Below, piece by piece: positions 10,690 through 20,731 of a DNA stretch of 42,597 nucleotides. Origin of the DNA: Planctomycetota bacterium (lineage in GTDB: Bacteria; Planctomycetota; UBA1135; UBA2386); contig VGXW01000006.1 in the NCBI GenBank assembly GCA_016873195.1, positions 1 through 42,597 on the forward strand, read 5' to 3'. A program made the position numbers and the translations under genes. Under the pieces are notes generated by a model. The model made no database searches. It worked only from the letters and a program-made list of their open reading frames with translations, and was not told the origin of the DNA. Each line of letters begins with the position of its first letter. Positions within the stretch are counted from its first letter, which is position 1.

Positions 10690-12399
10690 CTACTTCTTCA
10701 GCACCGCGACCAGCGCGGCGAGCAGCAACGACGCCACGCCGCCGAGCCCCACGACGAGGATCGGGTCGCGCCACGGCGAGGCGGCGCCGCCGGTGGGATC
10801 GGCCGGTTCCGGCACTCCGGCAGCGGGGGCGCCGTGGTCTTCCGCCGCGGGATCGGCGGGGTGGTCGGCGCCGGGCGGCGGCGCGACCACGGTCAGATCC
10901 TCGTCGTTCGCCGGCGGCTGCTGCGGCACAGGCACCTCGCGGCCGTGCTGCGGTGCCGTCGCGGCGCCGTGCTTCTCCTGCGGCGCACTGCCCGCGTGGC
11001 GCGGCGGGGCGCTTTCGCCAGCCGGGGCCGGAGGCGGCGCGGCCTCCGGTTCGGCCGCGTCCTTGAGCCAGACGATCTCGCCCGACGCCAGGTCGTAGAC
11101 GGCCGGCAGCATGGCCAGGCGTCCCTGCTGCTCGAGGTCGCGCAGGATCGCGCTGCGCGAGCGCGCCTCGACGACCACGCGCTGCACGTTGGCCCGCACC
11201 GCGAGGTCGACGAGGGCCTGGCCCGTGGCTCCGCCGCGGCGCGCCTTCTCGACCGGTGGCTCGAGGCGCGCCAGCAGCGCGCGCAGGTTCGGGGTCAGCT
11301 GCTGGCCTTCGGGGTGTTCGGCCGCGGCGGCGACGGCGCCGCACCGCGTGTGGCCGAGCACGACCAGCAGCGAAGCGCCGAGGTCGCGGGCGCCGCGTTC
11401 GATGCTGGCGAGCACATGGTCGTTGAGCGCGTTGCCGGCGACGCGGATCACGCACAGCTCGCCGAGACCGGCGTCGAACAGGTGCTCGGGCGCCACGCGC
11501 GAGTCGGCGCAGCACAGCACGATCGCGAGCGGGCGTTCGCCGTGCGTCAACTGCTCGCGGCGCGTCACGGAGAGGTCGCCGGCCGGCAGGCCGTCGCCGA
11601 GGAACCGCCGGTGTCCCGCCTGCAGCAGGCGCAGCGCCACGTGCGGCGGCGCGGCCACCGGCACCGGGGGCAGCGCGCGCAGCGCCGCGCTGGCCGGTTC
11701 GGCGGGCAGCGGCCGGTTCGGCAGCCACTCGACCTCGCCGCTCAGCAGGTGGTAGCGCGCCGGCACCATCTTGAAGCGGCCGACGCGCGCGAAGCGGCGC
11801 AGCAGCGGGCTCCGGCGCAGGCACTCGGTCACCGTGAGCTGCGCGTGCTCCTCTTCGCACGCGTCCGTCAGTTCCGCGCCGGCGAGTTCGCGCTTCTGCA
11901 CCTTGCGCACGGCCGGCTCGATCTGTTCGAGCAGGCCCTGCAGCACCGCGCTCGGCGCGGGTTCGGGATGCTCCTGGCCGGCCGCGGCGACCTGGGCCAC
12001 GGCGGCGGCGACGGCGTCGCAGCCTTCGTGGCCCAGCACGACGCAGAGCGGCACGCTCAGGTGGTCGACCGCGTACTCGATGCTCGCGATGGTCTCCGGA
12101 TCGGCCGCGTGGCCCGCGACGCGGATCACGAACAGTTCGCCGAGGCCGGCGTTGAACACGTGTTCGGGCACGACGCGGCTGTCGGCGCAGCACAGCACGA
12201 TCGCGAACGGGCTCTGCCCGCGGGCCAGCGTGCGGCGCACGCCCTCGCCGAGCGGCTGCGGCACGGACCGGTCGGCGGCGAACCGGCGGTTGCCGTCCTG
12301 CAGGGCGCGCAGCGCCTCGTCGGGAGTTCGCTGCGCGGCGAGCGGCGCGGCGATCGCGATTGCCAGCCAGGCCAGGGCCTTCTGCGTGGTGCATGCCAT
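10690..12399 (-). CDS. Secreted, membrane-anchored protein with two tandem beta-carbonic anhydrase domains
   Basis: 569 aa. The signal peptide ([23 protein letters not shown]) sets the start; a GGGAGA about 9 bp upstream supports it over the longer ORF. Domain 1 (about 25-235) has CADSR (C71, D73, R75) and HEGC (H124, C127). Domain 2 (about 250-460) has CADSR (C297, D299, R301) and HTRC (H350, C353). These are the Cys/His/Cys zinc ligands and the Asp-Arg dyad of beta-carbonic anhydrases, and both sets look intact. Domain 1 has an insertion of about 40 residues after HEGC. A Pro/Ala/His-rich linker leads to a C-terminal transmembrane helix ending ALVAVLKK. The enzyme should interconvert CO2 and bicarbonate outside the cytoplasmic membrane. 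The tandem, anchored, exported arrangement is uncommon for this normally cytoplasmic family. Confidence 0.9.
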   Translation of the reverse strand: MACTTQKALAWLAIAIAAPLAAQRTPDEALRALQDGNRRFAADRSVPQPLGEGVRRTLARGQSPFAIVLCCADSRVVPEHVFNAGLGELFVIRVAGHAADPETIASIEYAVDHLSVPLCVVLGHEGCDAVAAAVAQVAAAGQEHPEPAPSAVLQGLLEQIEPAVRKVQKRELAGAELTDACEEEHAQLTVTECLRRSPLLRRFARVGRFKMVPARYHLLSGEVEWLPNRPLPAEPASAALRALPPVPVAAPPHVALRLLQAGHRRFLGDGLPAGDLSVTRREQLTHGERPLAIVLCCADSRVAPEHLFDAGLGELCVIRVAGNALNDHVLASIERGARDLGASLLVVLGHTRCGAVAAAAEHPEGQQLTPNLRALLARLEPPVEKARRGGATGQALVDLAVRANVQRVVVEARSRSAILRDLEQQGRLAMLPAVYDLASGEIVWLKDAAEPEAAPPPAPAGESAPPRHAGSAPQEKHGAATAPQHGREVPVPQQPPANDEDLTVVAPPPGADHPADPAAEDHGAPAAGVPEPADPTGGAASPWRDPILVVGLGGVASLLLAALVAVLKK

Positions 12400-12715
12400 G
12401 GAGTGCGTCTCCCGGTCGTCGGGTTCCGCGGCGGGCATCGGCAGGCGCTGTGGGGGAACTGCACGGCGTCGGGCACCGGACCGTGGCACGGCCGCTCCGC
12501 GGCGCCTGCGGCGCTGCAGCACCGGCCCGCGGCGGGCATTGACGTGGTCTGCGCCGTCGCTACCCTTCTTCGCCTTCCATCCCGGGCCCTGCTGCCCGCG
12601 GACCGTTCCCGGCGCGCCTGCGGCTGCTCCGGGCGCCCTGGCAACCAGAGCCGCGCGGCACATCCGAGCGTGCCTTCTCCGCATGTCTTCCCCGACCCCA
12701 CCGACCCGCCCCGCC
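12400..12715 (+). other. Divergent intergenic region between carbonic anhydrase and EF-G genes
   Basis: 316 bp without a convincing gene, holding the 5' regions of both neighbours. TTGACG (12539-12544) and TACCCT (12561-12566), 16 bp apart, are a possible sigma-70-type promoter reading toward EF-G. GC-rich inverted repeats occur around 12480-12525. No riboswitch was recognised. Confidence 0.35.
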
Positions 12716-14809
<2,094 letters not shown>

Positions 14810-14836
14810 GTTCCACCCGCCGCGGCGCGGCTCGAT

Positions 14837-14913
14837 AGAAACCGCCGCAGCGGCGCCCGAGCGCGTGGTTTCGTCCGTTGCAGGTCGCCGCGTTGCGGCG
14901 GTGGGAACCTCAG
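14837..14913. repeat. 77-bp structured repeat, copy A
   Basis: Matches copy B (15786-15862) with three mismatches and no indel over 77 bp. It contains GAAACC ... GGTTTC arms around an inner GCCGC/GCGGC pairing, then a second hairpin CGCCGC-gtt-GCGGCG. It lies between the EF-G stop and the stop codon of the convergent cupin gene and includes that stop codon. It could be a bidirectional terminator, a REP/MITE-like element or a small structured RNA; the sequence alone does not decide. Confidence 0.8.
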
Positions 14914-15257
14914 TCCGGCGGCGAGACGCCGGCGTGGGCCACGACGAGCAGCACGCAGGGCTCGGCCCCGCCGCCCGCGAGCGCGACCGGCGCGTGGCCG
15001 GTTCCTGCCTCGTGCACGCGGACCTGTCCGGCGCGGTGCTCGCCGGACTCGTCGCGGTAGCCGCCCTGCAGCACGAGCGTTTCCTCGCGGCCGCGGTGCA
15101 CGTGCGCCGGGCAGCCGCAGCCCGGCTCCATGCGCACCAGCAGCACGGCGCGGCCCGATCGTTCGTCGCGGCAGTAGCGGTGCACGGCGACGCCGTCGTG
15201 GCGTGTCGCGCAGAAAGGGATCGCGGCCAGATCCATCCCGGTATGGTGGGCGGGCAT
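14910..15257 (-). CDS. ChrR-type cupin protein
   Basis: 115 aa, a single cupin barrel like the C-terminal domain of the anti-sigma factor ChrR. GCGCPAHVHRGREETLVLQG supplies two His and a Glu, and GTGHAP the final His, so a 3-His/1-Glu metal site is likely. The family includes metal-binding sensors of oxidative stress and anti-sigma domains. The zinc-binding N-terminal anti-sigma domain of ChrR is absent, and no sigma factor gene is adjacent. If ATG 15257 is used, this start overlaps the start of the divergent COG0720 gene (15256) by two bases; ATG 15236 would leave a 19-bp gap and keep the whole domain. Its stop codon lies inside repeat copy A. Confidence 0.75.
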   Translation of the reverse strand: MPAHHTGMDLAAIPFCATRHDGVAVHRYCRDERSGRAVLLVRMEPGCGCPAHVHRGREETLVLQGGYRDESGEHRAGQVRVHEAGTGHAPVALAGGGAEPCVLLVVAHAGVSPPD

Positions 15258-15759
15258 GAGTTCGCCGCCCAGAGAAAGCTGGTCGATCCAGATCGAGAAG
15301 GACTACCTGAAGTTCAGCGCTGCCCACTTCCTGATCTTCCCGGACGGGACGGCCGAGCGGCTGCACGGGCACAACTACAAGGTCTACGTCGGCCTGCACA
15401 CCGACCTCGACGCGCACGGCCTCGTCGTCAACTTCAAGGAGATCAAACCGATCGTGCGCGCGCTGTGCGACGAACTCGACGAGCACTTCCTCGTGCCGGG
15501 CCAGCACCCCGAGTTGCGGGCGCTGCGCCAGGGCGAGGCCTGCGAGATCCGCTACCGGGAACGTCGCTACCTCGTGCCGGCCGGCGAGGTCGTCGTGCTG
15601 CCGATCGGCAACACGAGCGCCGAGAACCTCGCCGCGTGGTTCGGCCGGAACCTGCGCGAGCGCCTGCGTGGCCGCTGGCCTTCGCTGCAGGTGCGGGAAC
15701 TCTCCATCGCCGTCGAGGAGACGCCGGGGCAACGCGGCATCTGGACCCTGCGCGAGTGA
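15256..15759 (+). CDS. 6-pyruvoyltetrahydropterin synthase / QueD-family enzyme with a PTPS-III-type ExxHGH motif
   Basis: 167 aa, COG0720 fold. FSAAHF and HGHNY supply the zinc-binding histidines. FKEIKPIV, LDEHFLV, NTSAENLA and VEETPG are the expected downstream motifs. The segment before HGH reads TAERLHGH: the Cys of the QueD signature CxxxHGH is Ala, and a Glu sits at -3, matching the ExxHGH motif described for PTPS-III. That subgroup makes 6-hydroxymethyldihydropterin from dihydroneopterin triphosphate and bypasses FolB in folate synthesis. I therefore favour a folate or other pterin role over queuosine, but this rests on one motif. A TATGGT hexamer lies 8 bp before the ATG, suggesting a near-leaderless mRNA. 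Confidence 0.85.
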   Translation: MSSPPRESWSIQIEKDYLKFSAAHFLIFPDGTAERLHGHNYKVYVGLHTDLDAHGLVVNFKEIKPIVRALCDELDEHFLVPGQHPELRALRQGEACEIRYRERRYLVPAGEVVVLPIGNTSAENLAAWFGRNLRERLRGRWPSLQVRELSIAVEETPGQRGIWTLRE

Positions 15760-15785
15760 CCCGCGCTGCGGGCCGCGGCTTCAGC

Positions 15786-15862
15786 AGAAACCGCCGCAGC
15801 GGCGCCCGCGCGCGTGGTTTCGCCGGTTGCAGGTCGCCGCGTTGCGGCGGTGGGAACCTCAG
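15786..15862. repeat. 77-bp structured repeat, copy B
   Basis: Second copy of the repeat at 14837-14913, about 96% identical. Here it lies between the COG0720 stop (15759) and the stop codon of the next convergent cupin gene, which it again includes. Both copies have the same orientation and sit at convergent 3' ends. Confidence 0.8.
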
Positions 15863-16164
15863 CCGGCGGCCTCGGCTTCGCCGGCGCCGGTGCGGTAGCC
15901 GTGGAGCCATCGCGCAAGGCCCCTCGAGCAGTTGCGCACCGTGTGGCGCGTTCCGGCCGGGATCTCGAGTTCGTCACCCGGCAGCAGGCGCACGGTCCTG
16001 CCCGGCATCTCGACCTGGATCTCGCCCTCCAGCAGCAGGACGCGCTCGTCGACATCGTGCTGGAAGTCGTGCCATACCTGGTCGGGGGGATCGACCCAGA
16101 GTTCGCACGTGAAACCATGCGTCGCCCATTCCGCGCGTACCTGCGGCCGCTCGATCCTCGGCAT
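15859..16164 (-). CDS. Small single-domain cupin protein
   Basis: 101 aa. ATG 16164 is supported by GGGAGG about 10 bp upstream; the tracked ORF extending to 16617 has no other support. The cupin core reads VLLLEGEIQVEMPG and LLPGDELEIPAGTRHTVRN, i.e. cupin motifs 1 and 2, preceded by HDFQHDVDE. Metal ligands are less complete than in the ChrR-type neighbour: one clear His (GTRH) and acidic residues in motif 1. Substrate or ligand unknown. It is not closely similar to the other cupin, yet both end in the same repeat. Confidence 0.8.
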   Translation of the reverse strand: MPRIERPQVRAEWATHGFTCELWVDPPDQVWHDFQHDVDERVLLLEGEIQVEMPGRTVRLLPGDELEIPAGTRHTVRNCSRGLARWLHGYRTGAGEAEAAG

Positions 16165-16813
16165 CTGCGTCGAACCTCCCTGCCGGCCACCCGGGGTCCG
16201 CGACCGATCGATTCCGCCCGAACCGACGTGGTGCAGCCGCGGAGCGGAGTCCCTGGTGGTTTCCCGCTGCCAGGTTGCGCCAGCAACGGTCGACCGAATC
16301 GAAGCACGCCGCATAGGGAAAGGAAAGCCCCCGCGAAGAACCTCTCTGCGGGTCGCGAACCCGGAGGTGGAGGGGCGCTCGGCCGGGTGGTCTTGTGGTG
16401 AGCCGGCGCCGGACGGACTAGCCCGGGTGCCCCACGAAGTAACGCCGCTGTCCGGTCCGCGTCGAGCGCACGGAAAAGACACGGAGCGCGCCGTTGCCGG
16501 CACGCTCCGTTGTGCATGGGAGAGTGGAAATGAGTCCTGCCTCCAGGATCCGCGACCAGCGAGCGCGAGACGTGCCAACCAGCTCGCTGACCGATCAGCA
16601 GCACCTTGGGCTTTCACCCTGGAACAGACCCCTCTGATTCGCGGTGCCGTCTCGGCGTCCGGATGCTCACAGCGGGATCCTGGAGACAGGAAAGAGCTCC
16701 GCGGGGAGGCATGGTCCCCACGGAACGACCCTTGGACGTTCGCTCGCTCGCGCGAGGTTCCGTGGCAGACCCGAATTCCGGCCCAGGCCGCTTGTCGCAG
16801 AAACGTAACCCGG
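16165..16813. other. 649-bp stretch with no recognisable gene
   Basis: None of the overlapping ORFs here has a credible start, conserved motif or protein-like composition. Hairpins occur at 16328-16353 (CCCGC/GCGGG) and 16481-16510. I looked for tRNA T-arms, SRP RNA, tmRNA and RNase P core motifs and found none. It may be decayed coding DNA or hold an unrecognised RNA. Confidence 0.4.
16481..16510. other. Perfect 8-bp hairpin in the gene-poor region
   Basis: ACGGAGCG and CGCTCCGT flank a 14-base loop that itself contains CCG/CGG pairing. No T-run follows on either strand, so it is not a classical intrinsic terminator. Confidence 0.5.
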
Positions 16814-18151
16814 TCAGGCGAAGCGCGGGCGCGCCGGCTCCCCGGTGGCGGCGATCGCCCGCACGTGCTCCTGCACCTGCATCGCGCGTCGCACGCACTG
16901 GTCGCTGTTGTGGTACTCGTAGCGACCGAAGCGGCCGAAGGTGATGTAGCCGCTGTGGTCCCACCAGCGGCGCACGCGCGCGATCCGCTCGGCGAAGGCG
17001 AGATCCTGGTCGATGTAGGCGTACTCGTTGTCGCACCACTCGGCCAGCACGACCTGTTCGGGCCTCAGGAAAACTGCCCGGCCCAGCGCCGCGACGACAC
17101 CGCGCAACCACGCCGCGTCGGGCCGCAGTTCGCCGCGGTGGGTGACCTCCGCGAGGAACGAGCCGTGGCCCGCGGGCGCGTTGTGCGGGGAGTAGTTGCT
17201 GAAGTAGGTGACGCGGTTCGTGGGCCCCTGCTCGGGGAACGGCAGGTAGACCCACGAGTGCGGCGGCAGCGGCTCGTCGAGCCGCACGCCGATCATCACG
17301 TTGACCAGCGAGATCGGCCGCAGCGCGCGCACGTCGGCCCGCACGTCGGCGGGCATCTCCGGGAACGCCCCCTCGATCTGCGGCAGCGGCACCGTGTTGA
17401 CGACCAGGTCGAACTCCGTGCCGTCGACCCGGAACCGGTCGCCGGACCGCTCCACGCGCCGCACGGCGACGCCGCACTGCAGCTCGAAACCGCCGCCGTC
17501 GACCGTGCCGCGCACCATCGTCTCGAACCCGCCGTGCCTGGGGAACCAGAACACCGACTGGTGCACGTAGCCCTCGGTGTCGAGCCCGACCGCCGACTTC
17601 AGGACGTCCTCGATCGGCGCCTCCGGCACGCGCCCGGCGACCCAGCCGCTCGACATCGCGCGCAGGTCGCACTTCCAGATCTTCTCGTTGTAGGGGACCA
17701 TGAAGTGGCGCGCGAAGCCGTCCCCCATGCGCCAGTGGATCCAACCGTGGAAGTCAGGCGGGCACGGCGCGCCGGTCCGGCGCTGCACGTAGGCCTCGAC
17801 GTAGCCGGCGACGCACTCGACGATCGCCTGCTTCGTCAGGTGGCCGACGCCGTTCTCGAACGGGTAGGGCACCCAGCGGTCGTGCCAGCGGATCTTCGTG
17901 CAACGCTGCGTGCGCACCGTCGCGGCCTCGCCGCCGCAGCGCGCGAGCTGCCAGTCGAGCACGGGCTTGTCCTTCGAGAAGACGATGTGGCCGCCGGCCT
18001 CGTCGAACACGAACTCCCCGTAGCGCCGGCTGCGGCAGAGGCCGCCGGGACGTTCCGCGTGCTCGAGCACGGTCACGCGGTGGCCGTCCGCGGCGAGCAG
18101 GCGGGCGAGGGCGACACCGGAGATGCCGCCGCCAAGGATGGCGATCTTCAC
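16814..18151 (-). CDS. FAD-dependent amine-oxidase/protoporphyrinogen-oxidase-like flavoprotein
   Basis: 445 aa. The N-terminal Rossmann motif is IAILGGGISGVALA with a distal Glu (VTVLEHAERPGGLCRS). The C-terminus has a FAD-contact-like segment (ITFGRFGRYEYHNSDQC). The middle holds RHFMVPYNEKIWKCDL, seen in NAD(P)-binding amine-oxidase/protoporphyrinogen-oxidase-like and UDP-galactopyranose-mutase-like proteins that often sit in glycan loci. No haem genes are nearby, so HemG/HemY activity is not implied; a sugar-nucleotide or carotenoid-type substrate is equally possible. Cytoplasmic. A TATAGA hexamer (complement of 18194-18199) lies about 43 bp upstream of the ATG and may be its -10 element. 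Divergent from the MFS gene. Confidence 0.75.
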   Translation of the reverse strand: MKIAILGGGISGVALARLLAADGHRVTVLEHAERPGGLCRSRRYGEFVFDEAGGHIVFSKDKPVLDWQLARCGGEAATVRTQRCTKIRWHDRWVPYPFENGVGHLTKQAIVECVAGYVEAYVQRRTGAPCPPDFHGWIHWRMGDGFARHFMVPYNEKIWKCDLRAMSSGWVAGRVPEAPIEDVLKSAVGLDTEGYVHQSVFWFPRHGGFETMVRGTVDGGGFELQCGVAVRRVERSGDRFRVDGTEFDLVVNTVPLPQIEGAFPEMPADVRADVRALRPISLVNVMIGVRLDEPLPPHSWVYLPFPEQGPTNRVTYFSNYSPHNAPAGHGSFLAEVTHRGELRPDAAWLRGVVAALGRAVFLRPEQVVLAEWCDNEYAYIDQDLAFAERIARVRRWWDHSGYITFGRFGRYEYHNSDQCVRRAMQVQEHVRAIAATGEPARPRFA

Positions 18152-18300
18152 GCGATGGACTCCAGCGGCATCTTCGTCACGAGAGGGCGACTCTCTATAC
18201 CGCGCGCGGGCGGGCCGGCGAACCCCCGGTCACCTGGCGGCTGCGGAATCCGCGGCCCCGCCGAGCAATCGCCGGCGGCCCGGCCCATGATGCCGGCCCC

Positions 18301-19488
18301 TTGGCCGCCGCCCCACCGCCGCCGCGCCCCGCCGACGAACTGCCGCGCGCGCAGGAGCGCCTGGCCGTCGCGGCGCTCGCGCTGGCGGCATTCTCGCTGA
18401 ACCTCAACACGAACGTGCTCGGCGCGCTGCTGCCGTTCCTGCCGCAGGAACTCGGGCTCGGCGAACGGGGTGCTGGCTACCTCCTCGCCGCAGCCGCGCT
18501 CGGGTCGGCGTGCGGCGCACTCGGCACCGGCCCGCTGGCCGCGCGGGTTGGCCGGCGGCCGGCGCTCGTCGGCGGCCTCGCGCTGTTCGTCGTCGCGAGC
18601 CTCGGCCACCTCCTTGCCGGCTCGCTGTGGCAGCTCGTGGTGCTGCGCGCGCTGGCGGGCCTCGCGGTGGGCCTCGCCTACGCGGCGGCCTCGGCGCTCG
18701 CGGCCGAGATCGCGCCCTACGCGCGGCGCGGCGCGGCGATGGGCTGGTTCACCGCCGGCATGTTCCTGGCGATCCCGGTCGGCATGCCGCTGTCGGTGCT
18801 GCTCGCCAAGGCCGGTCACTGGCGCGGCATCTTCGCGGTGCAGGCGGCGCTCGCCGCGCTCGGCGTCGCCATCGCCCTGCGCGCCGTGCCGGTCCGGGCG
18901 GCGCCGGAGCGGCCCGGGCTGCCGTTCGACCTGCTCGCGCGGGCGCCCGTGCGCGCGGTGCTGGCGGCGACCATGCTGCACGTCGGCTCGTTCTTCACCA
19001 CCGTGCAGCTCGCGGCGGCCTGGCTCGACGCGACCGGCGTGGTGCCGAAGGCCCACCACGTCCACCTCTGGGTCGGCCTCGGGCTCCTGTCGTGCCTCGG
19101 CAGCGCGTCGTTCGGTCGACTGTGCGACCGCACGGGCAAGCGCCGGTTCGTGCTGGCCTGCTCGCTGCCGCTGGCCCTCTGCTTCGTCGTGCTGGCCGCC
19201 GGACCCGCGCCGGCCTGGCTGCTGCCCGTCGGCGCCCTGCTCTGCCTGCTCGCCGCGGCGCGCACCGGCCCGCTGCAGGCCCTGCTGTCCGGCCTGGCGC
19301 CCCCTGACCGGCTCGGGGCGCTGATGGGCGTGCGCGGCGCGGTCATGCAGCTCGGCGTCGTCGCCTTCGCGTTGGCCTCCGGTCCGATCGCCGCAGCGCT
19401 GCAGTTCCCGGGCGTGCTGCTGCTGGCCGCCGGCTGCCAGCTCGCCTCCTTGCTGCTGGTCCGCCGGTGGGGGGCCGAGGGCCGATGA
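18301..19488 (+). CDS. Major facilitator superfamily (MFS) transporter
   Basis: 395 aa, about 12 hydrophobic helices. The loop between helices 2 and 3 reads GPLAARVGRRPAL, the MFS A-like motif, and its counterpart in the second half is SFGRLCDRTGKRRF. This looks like a drug/metabolite:H+ antiporter-type (DHA1-like) carrier in the cytoplasmic membrane; substrate unknown. The start is uncertain. TTG 18301 is the first usual start codon in frame, the ATGs at 18287 and 18290 are in another frame, and there is no SD. The first 12 residues are Ala/Pro-rich and may not all be translated. Confidence 0.85.
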   Translation: MAAAPPPPRPADELPRAQERLAVAALALAAFSLNLNTNVLGALLPFLPQELGLGERGAGYLLAAAALGSACGALGTGPLAARVGRRPALVGGLALFVVASLGHLLAGSLWQLVVLRALAGLAVGLAYAAASALAAEIAPYARRGAAMGWFTAGMFLAIPVGMPLSVLLAKAGHWRGIFAVQAALAALGVAIALRAVPVRAAPERPGLPFDLLARAPVRAVLAATMLHVGSFFTTVQLAAAWLDATGVVPKAHHVHLWVGLGLLSCLGSASFGRLCDRTGKRRFVLACSLPLALCFVVLAAGPAPAWLLPVGALLCLLAAARTGPLQALLSGLAPPDRLGALMGVRGAVMQLGVVAFALASGPIAAALQFPGVLLLAAGCQLASLLLVRRWGAEGR

Positions 19489-19594
19489 GCCCCCGCGCGT
19501 GCAGGTCGACTCTGCCGCGGCGACATCCCTCGGCCCGCTCTTGCCACACGGCGCGGCCAGCTTGCGCTCTCTGCGCCTTTCTTGCGGACCTCCC

Positions 19595-20686
19595 ATGCAT
19601 CGTCATCTCGTCACGTTCGTGCTGCTCGCGGCCGCCTCCTTGCCCGGCTGCGTGACGCAACAAGACTCGTACTTCCTCGGCAGCGACAACTACGTGCTCG
19701 CCACGCACGAGGACCAGGACGGTGGCCGCCGCAACTACGAGCTCGTGATGGCTTCGGCGCGCGGCGACGCGAGCCTCAGGATCCGGCGCGAGTTCGACCG
19801 CGAACGGCCGTTCCTCGGCCTGCAGGTGCTCGAACTCGACAAGCGTGCCGCCGAGCAACGCGGTGTGCGACCCTACACCGGCCTGCTCGTGAAGGGCACC
19901 TACCCGAAGTCGGGCGCCGAGGTCGGCGGCGTGATGGCCGGCGACGTGCTGCTGTCGCTCGATGGCAGGGAGACCGTCTACCTGGCGCACGTCGCCGACG
20001 TCGAAGCGTCGCTGCGCGCCGGGCAAGCGGTGGCGGCCAAGGTCCTGCGCGGCCAGCAAGAGATCGAACTCACGCTGACCGCGCCGCCGCGCAAGGAACG
20101 CGTCGAGGACGTGCAGGACGTCGCGCTCGAGGTCCCGGCCACGCACCGTCCCTACGCCGGCGTGAACCTGCGCGGCATCCCCACGACCTGGACGGAGAGG
20201 ATCTACGGCGATCCGCGCCAGGCGATCGTCCTGACCAACGTCGAGGTCGGTTCGCCGGCCTGGGTCGCGGGTTTCCGCGGCGGCGACGTGATCCAGAAGG
20301 TCGACGGCTCGCCCGCCCCGAACGTGCACGAGCTGGCGCGCGAGATCGCCCGGCGCGGCGAACGGGAGGAGACGATGCGCTGGGCCGTGGTCCGGGGTCC
20401 CGGCGAGGCCTACGAGGCCGAACTGCAGCTCCGCGACTACAGCGGCGAGACGAACATCTGGTTCCCGCTGGTCTTCTGGCTGCAGAACGGCACCTTCTCC
20501 GACAAGTGGAGCGTGGGGCCGTTCGGGCTCGTCATGAGCAACCGCAACCACTACCTGCCCGATTCGCGGAGCCGCGTGGCGAGGACGCGGAACGTCTGGA
20601 GCGCGCTCCTGAGCCTGATCCGCGTGGAGACGGGGCCGCAGGAGACCAAGGTCCGGTTGCTCTGGCTGATCCACTTCGACACGTGA
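19595..20686 (+). CDS. Lipoprotein with two PDZ domains
   Basis: 363 aa. A type II signal peptide ends in lipobox LPGC (Cys19), so the protein should be lipid-anchored in the envelope. PDZ-like domain 1 (about 70-145) has FLGLQVLEL and GGVMAGDVLLSLDGRE. PDZ-like domain 2 (about 175-270) has AIVLTNVEVGSPAWVAGFRGGDVIQKVDG. There is no protease domain. The C-terminal 90 residues have no recognised motif. Such proteins usually bind peptide C-termini and could scaffold or regulate envelope proteases; a partner cannot be named from this window. The ATG is chosen for the signal peptide; the longer ORF from 19499 would bury it. It is followed 45 bp later by truA. Confidence 0.8.
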   Translation: MHRHLVTFVLLAAASLPGCVTQQDSYFLGSDNYVLATHEDQDGGRRNYELVMASARGDASLRIRREFDRERPFLGLQVLELDKRAAEQRGVRPYTGLLVKGTYPKSGAEVGGVMAGDVLLSLDGRETVYLAHVADVEASLRAGQAVAAKVLRGQQEIELTLTAPPRKERVEDVQDVALEVPATHRPYAGVNLRGIPTTWTERIYGDPRQAIVLTNVEVGSPAWVAGFRGGDVIQKVDGSPAPNVHELAREIARRGEREETMRWAVVRGPGEAYEAELQLRDYSGETNIWFPLVFWLQNGTFSDKWSVGPFGLVMSNRNHYLPDSRSRVARTRNVWSALLSLIRVETGPQETKVRLLWLIHFDT

Positions 20687-20731
20687 CGGAAGGCCGGTCC
20701 CGGGTGGCTTGCGGCGGCCGCGCCGCTACAC

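Noticed and set aside
14837-15862. The 77-bp repeats as integron attC sites
   Set aside because: They follow cupin genes like cassette sites, but GTTRRRY/RYYYAAC core sites are not present, a gene on the other strand lies between them, and no integrase is seen.
16165-16813. tRNA, SRP RNA, tmRNA or RNase P RNA in the gene-poor stretch
   Set aside because: No T-arm consensus or characteristic core motif was found on either strand.
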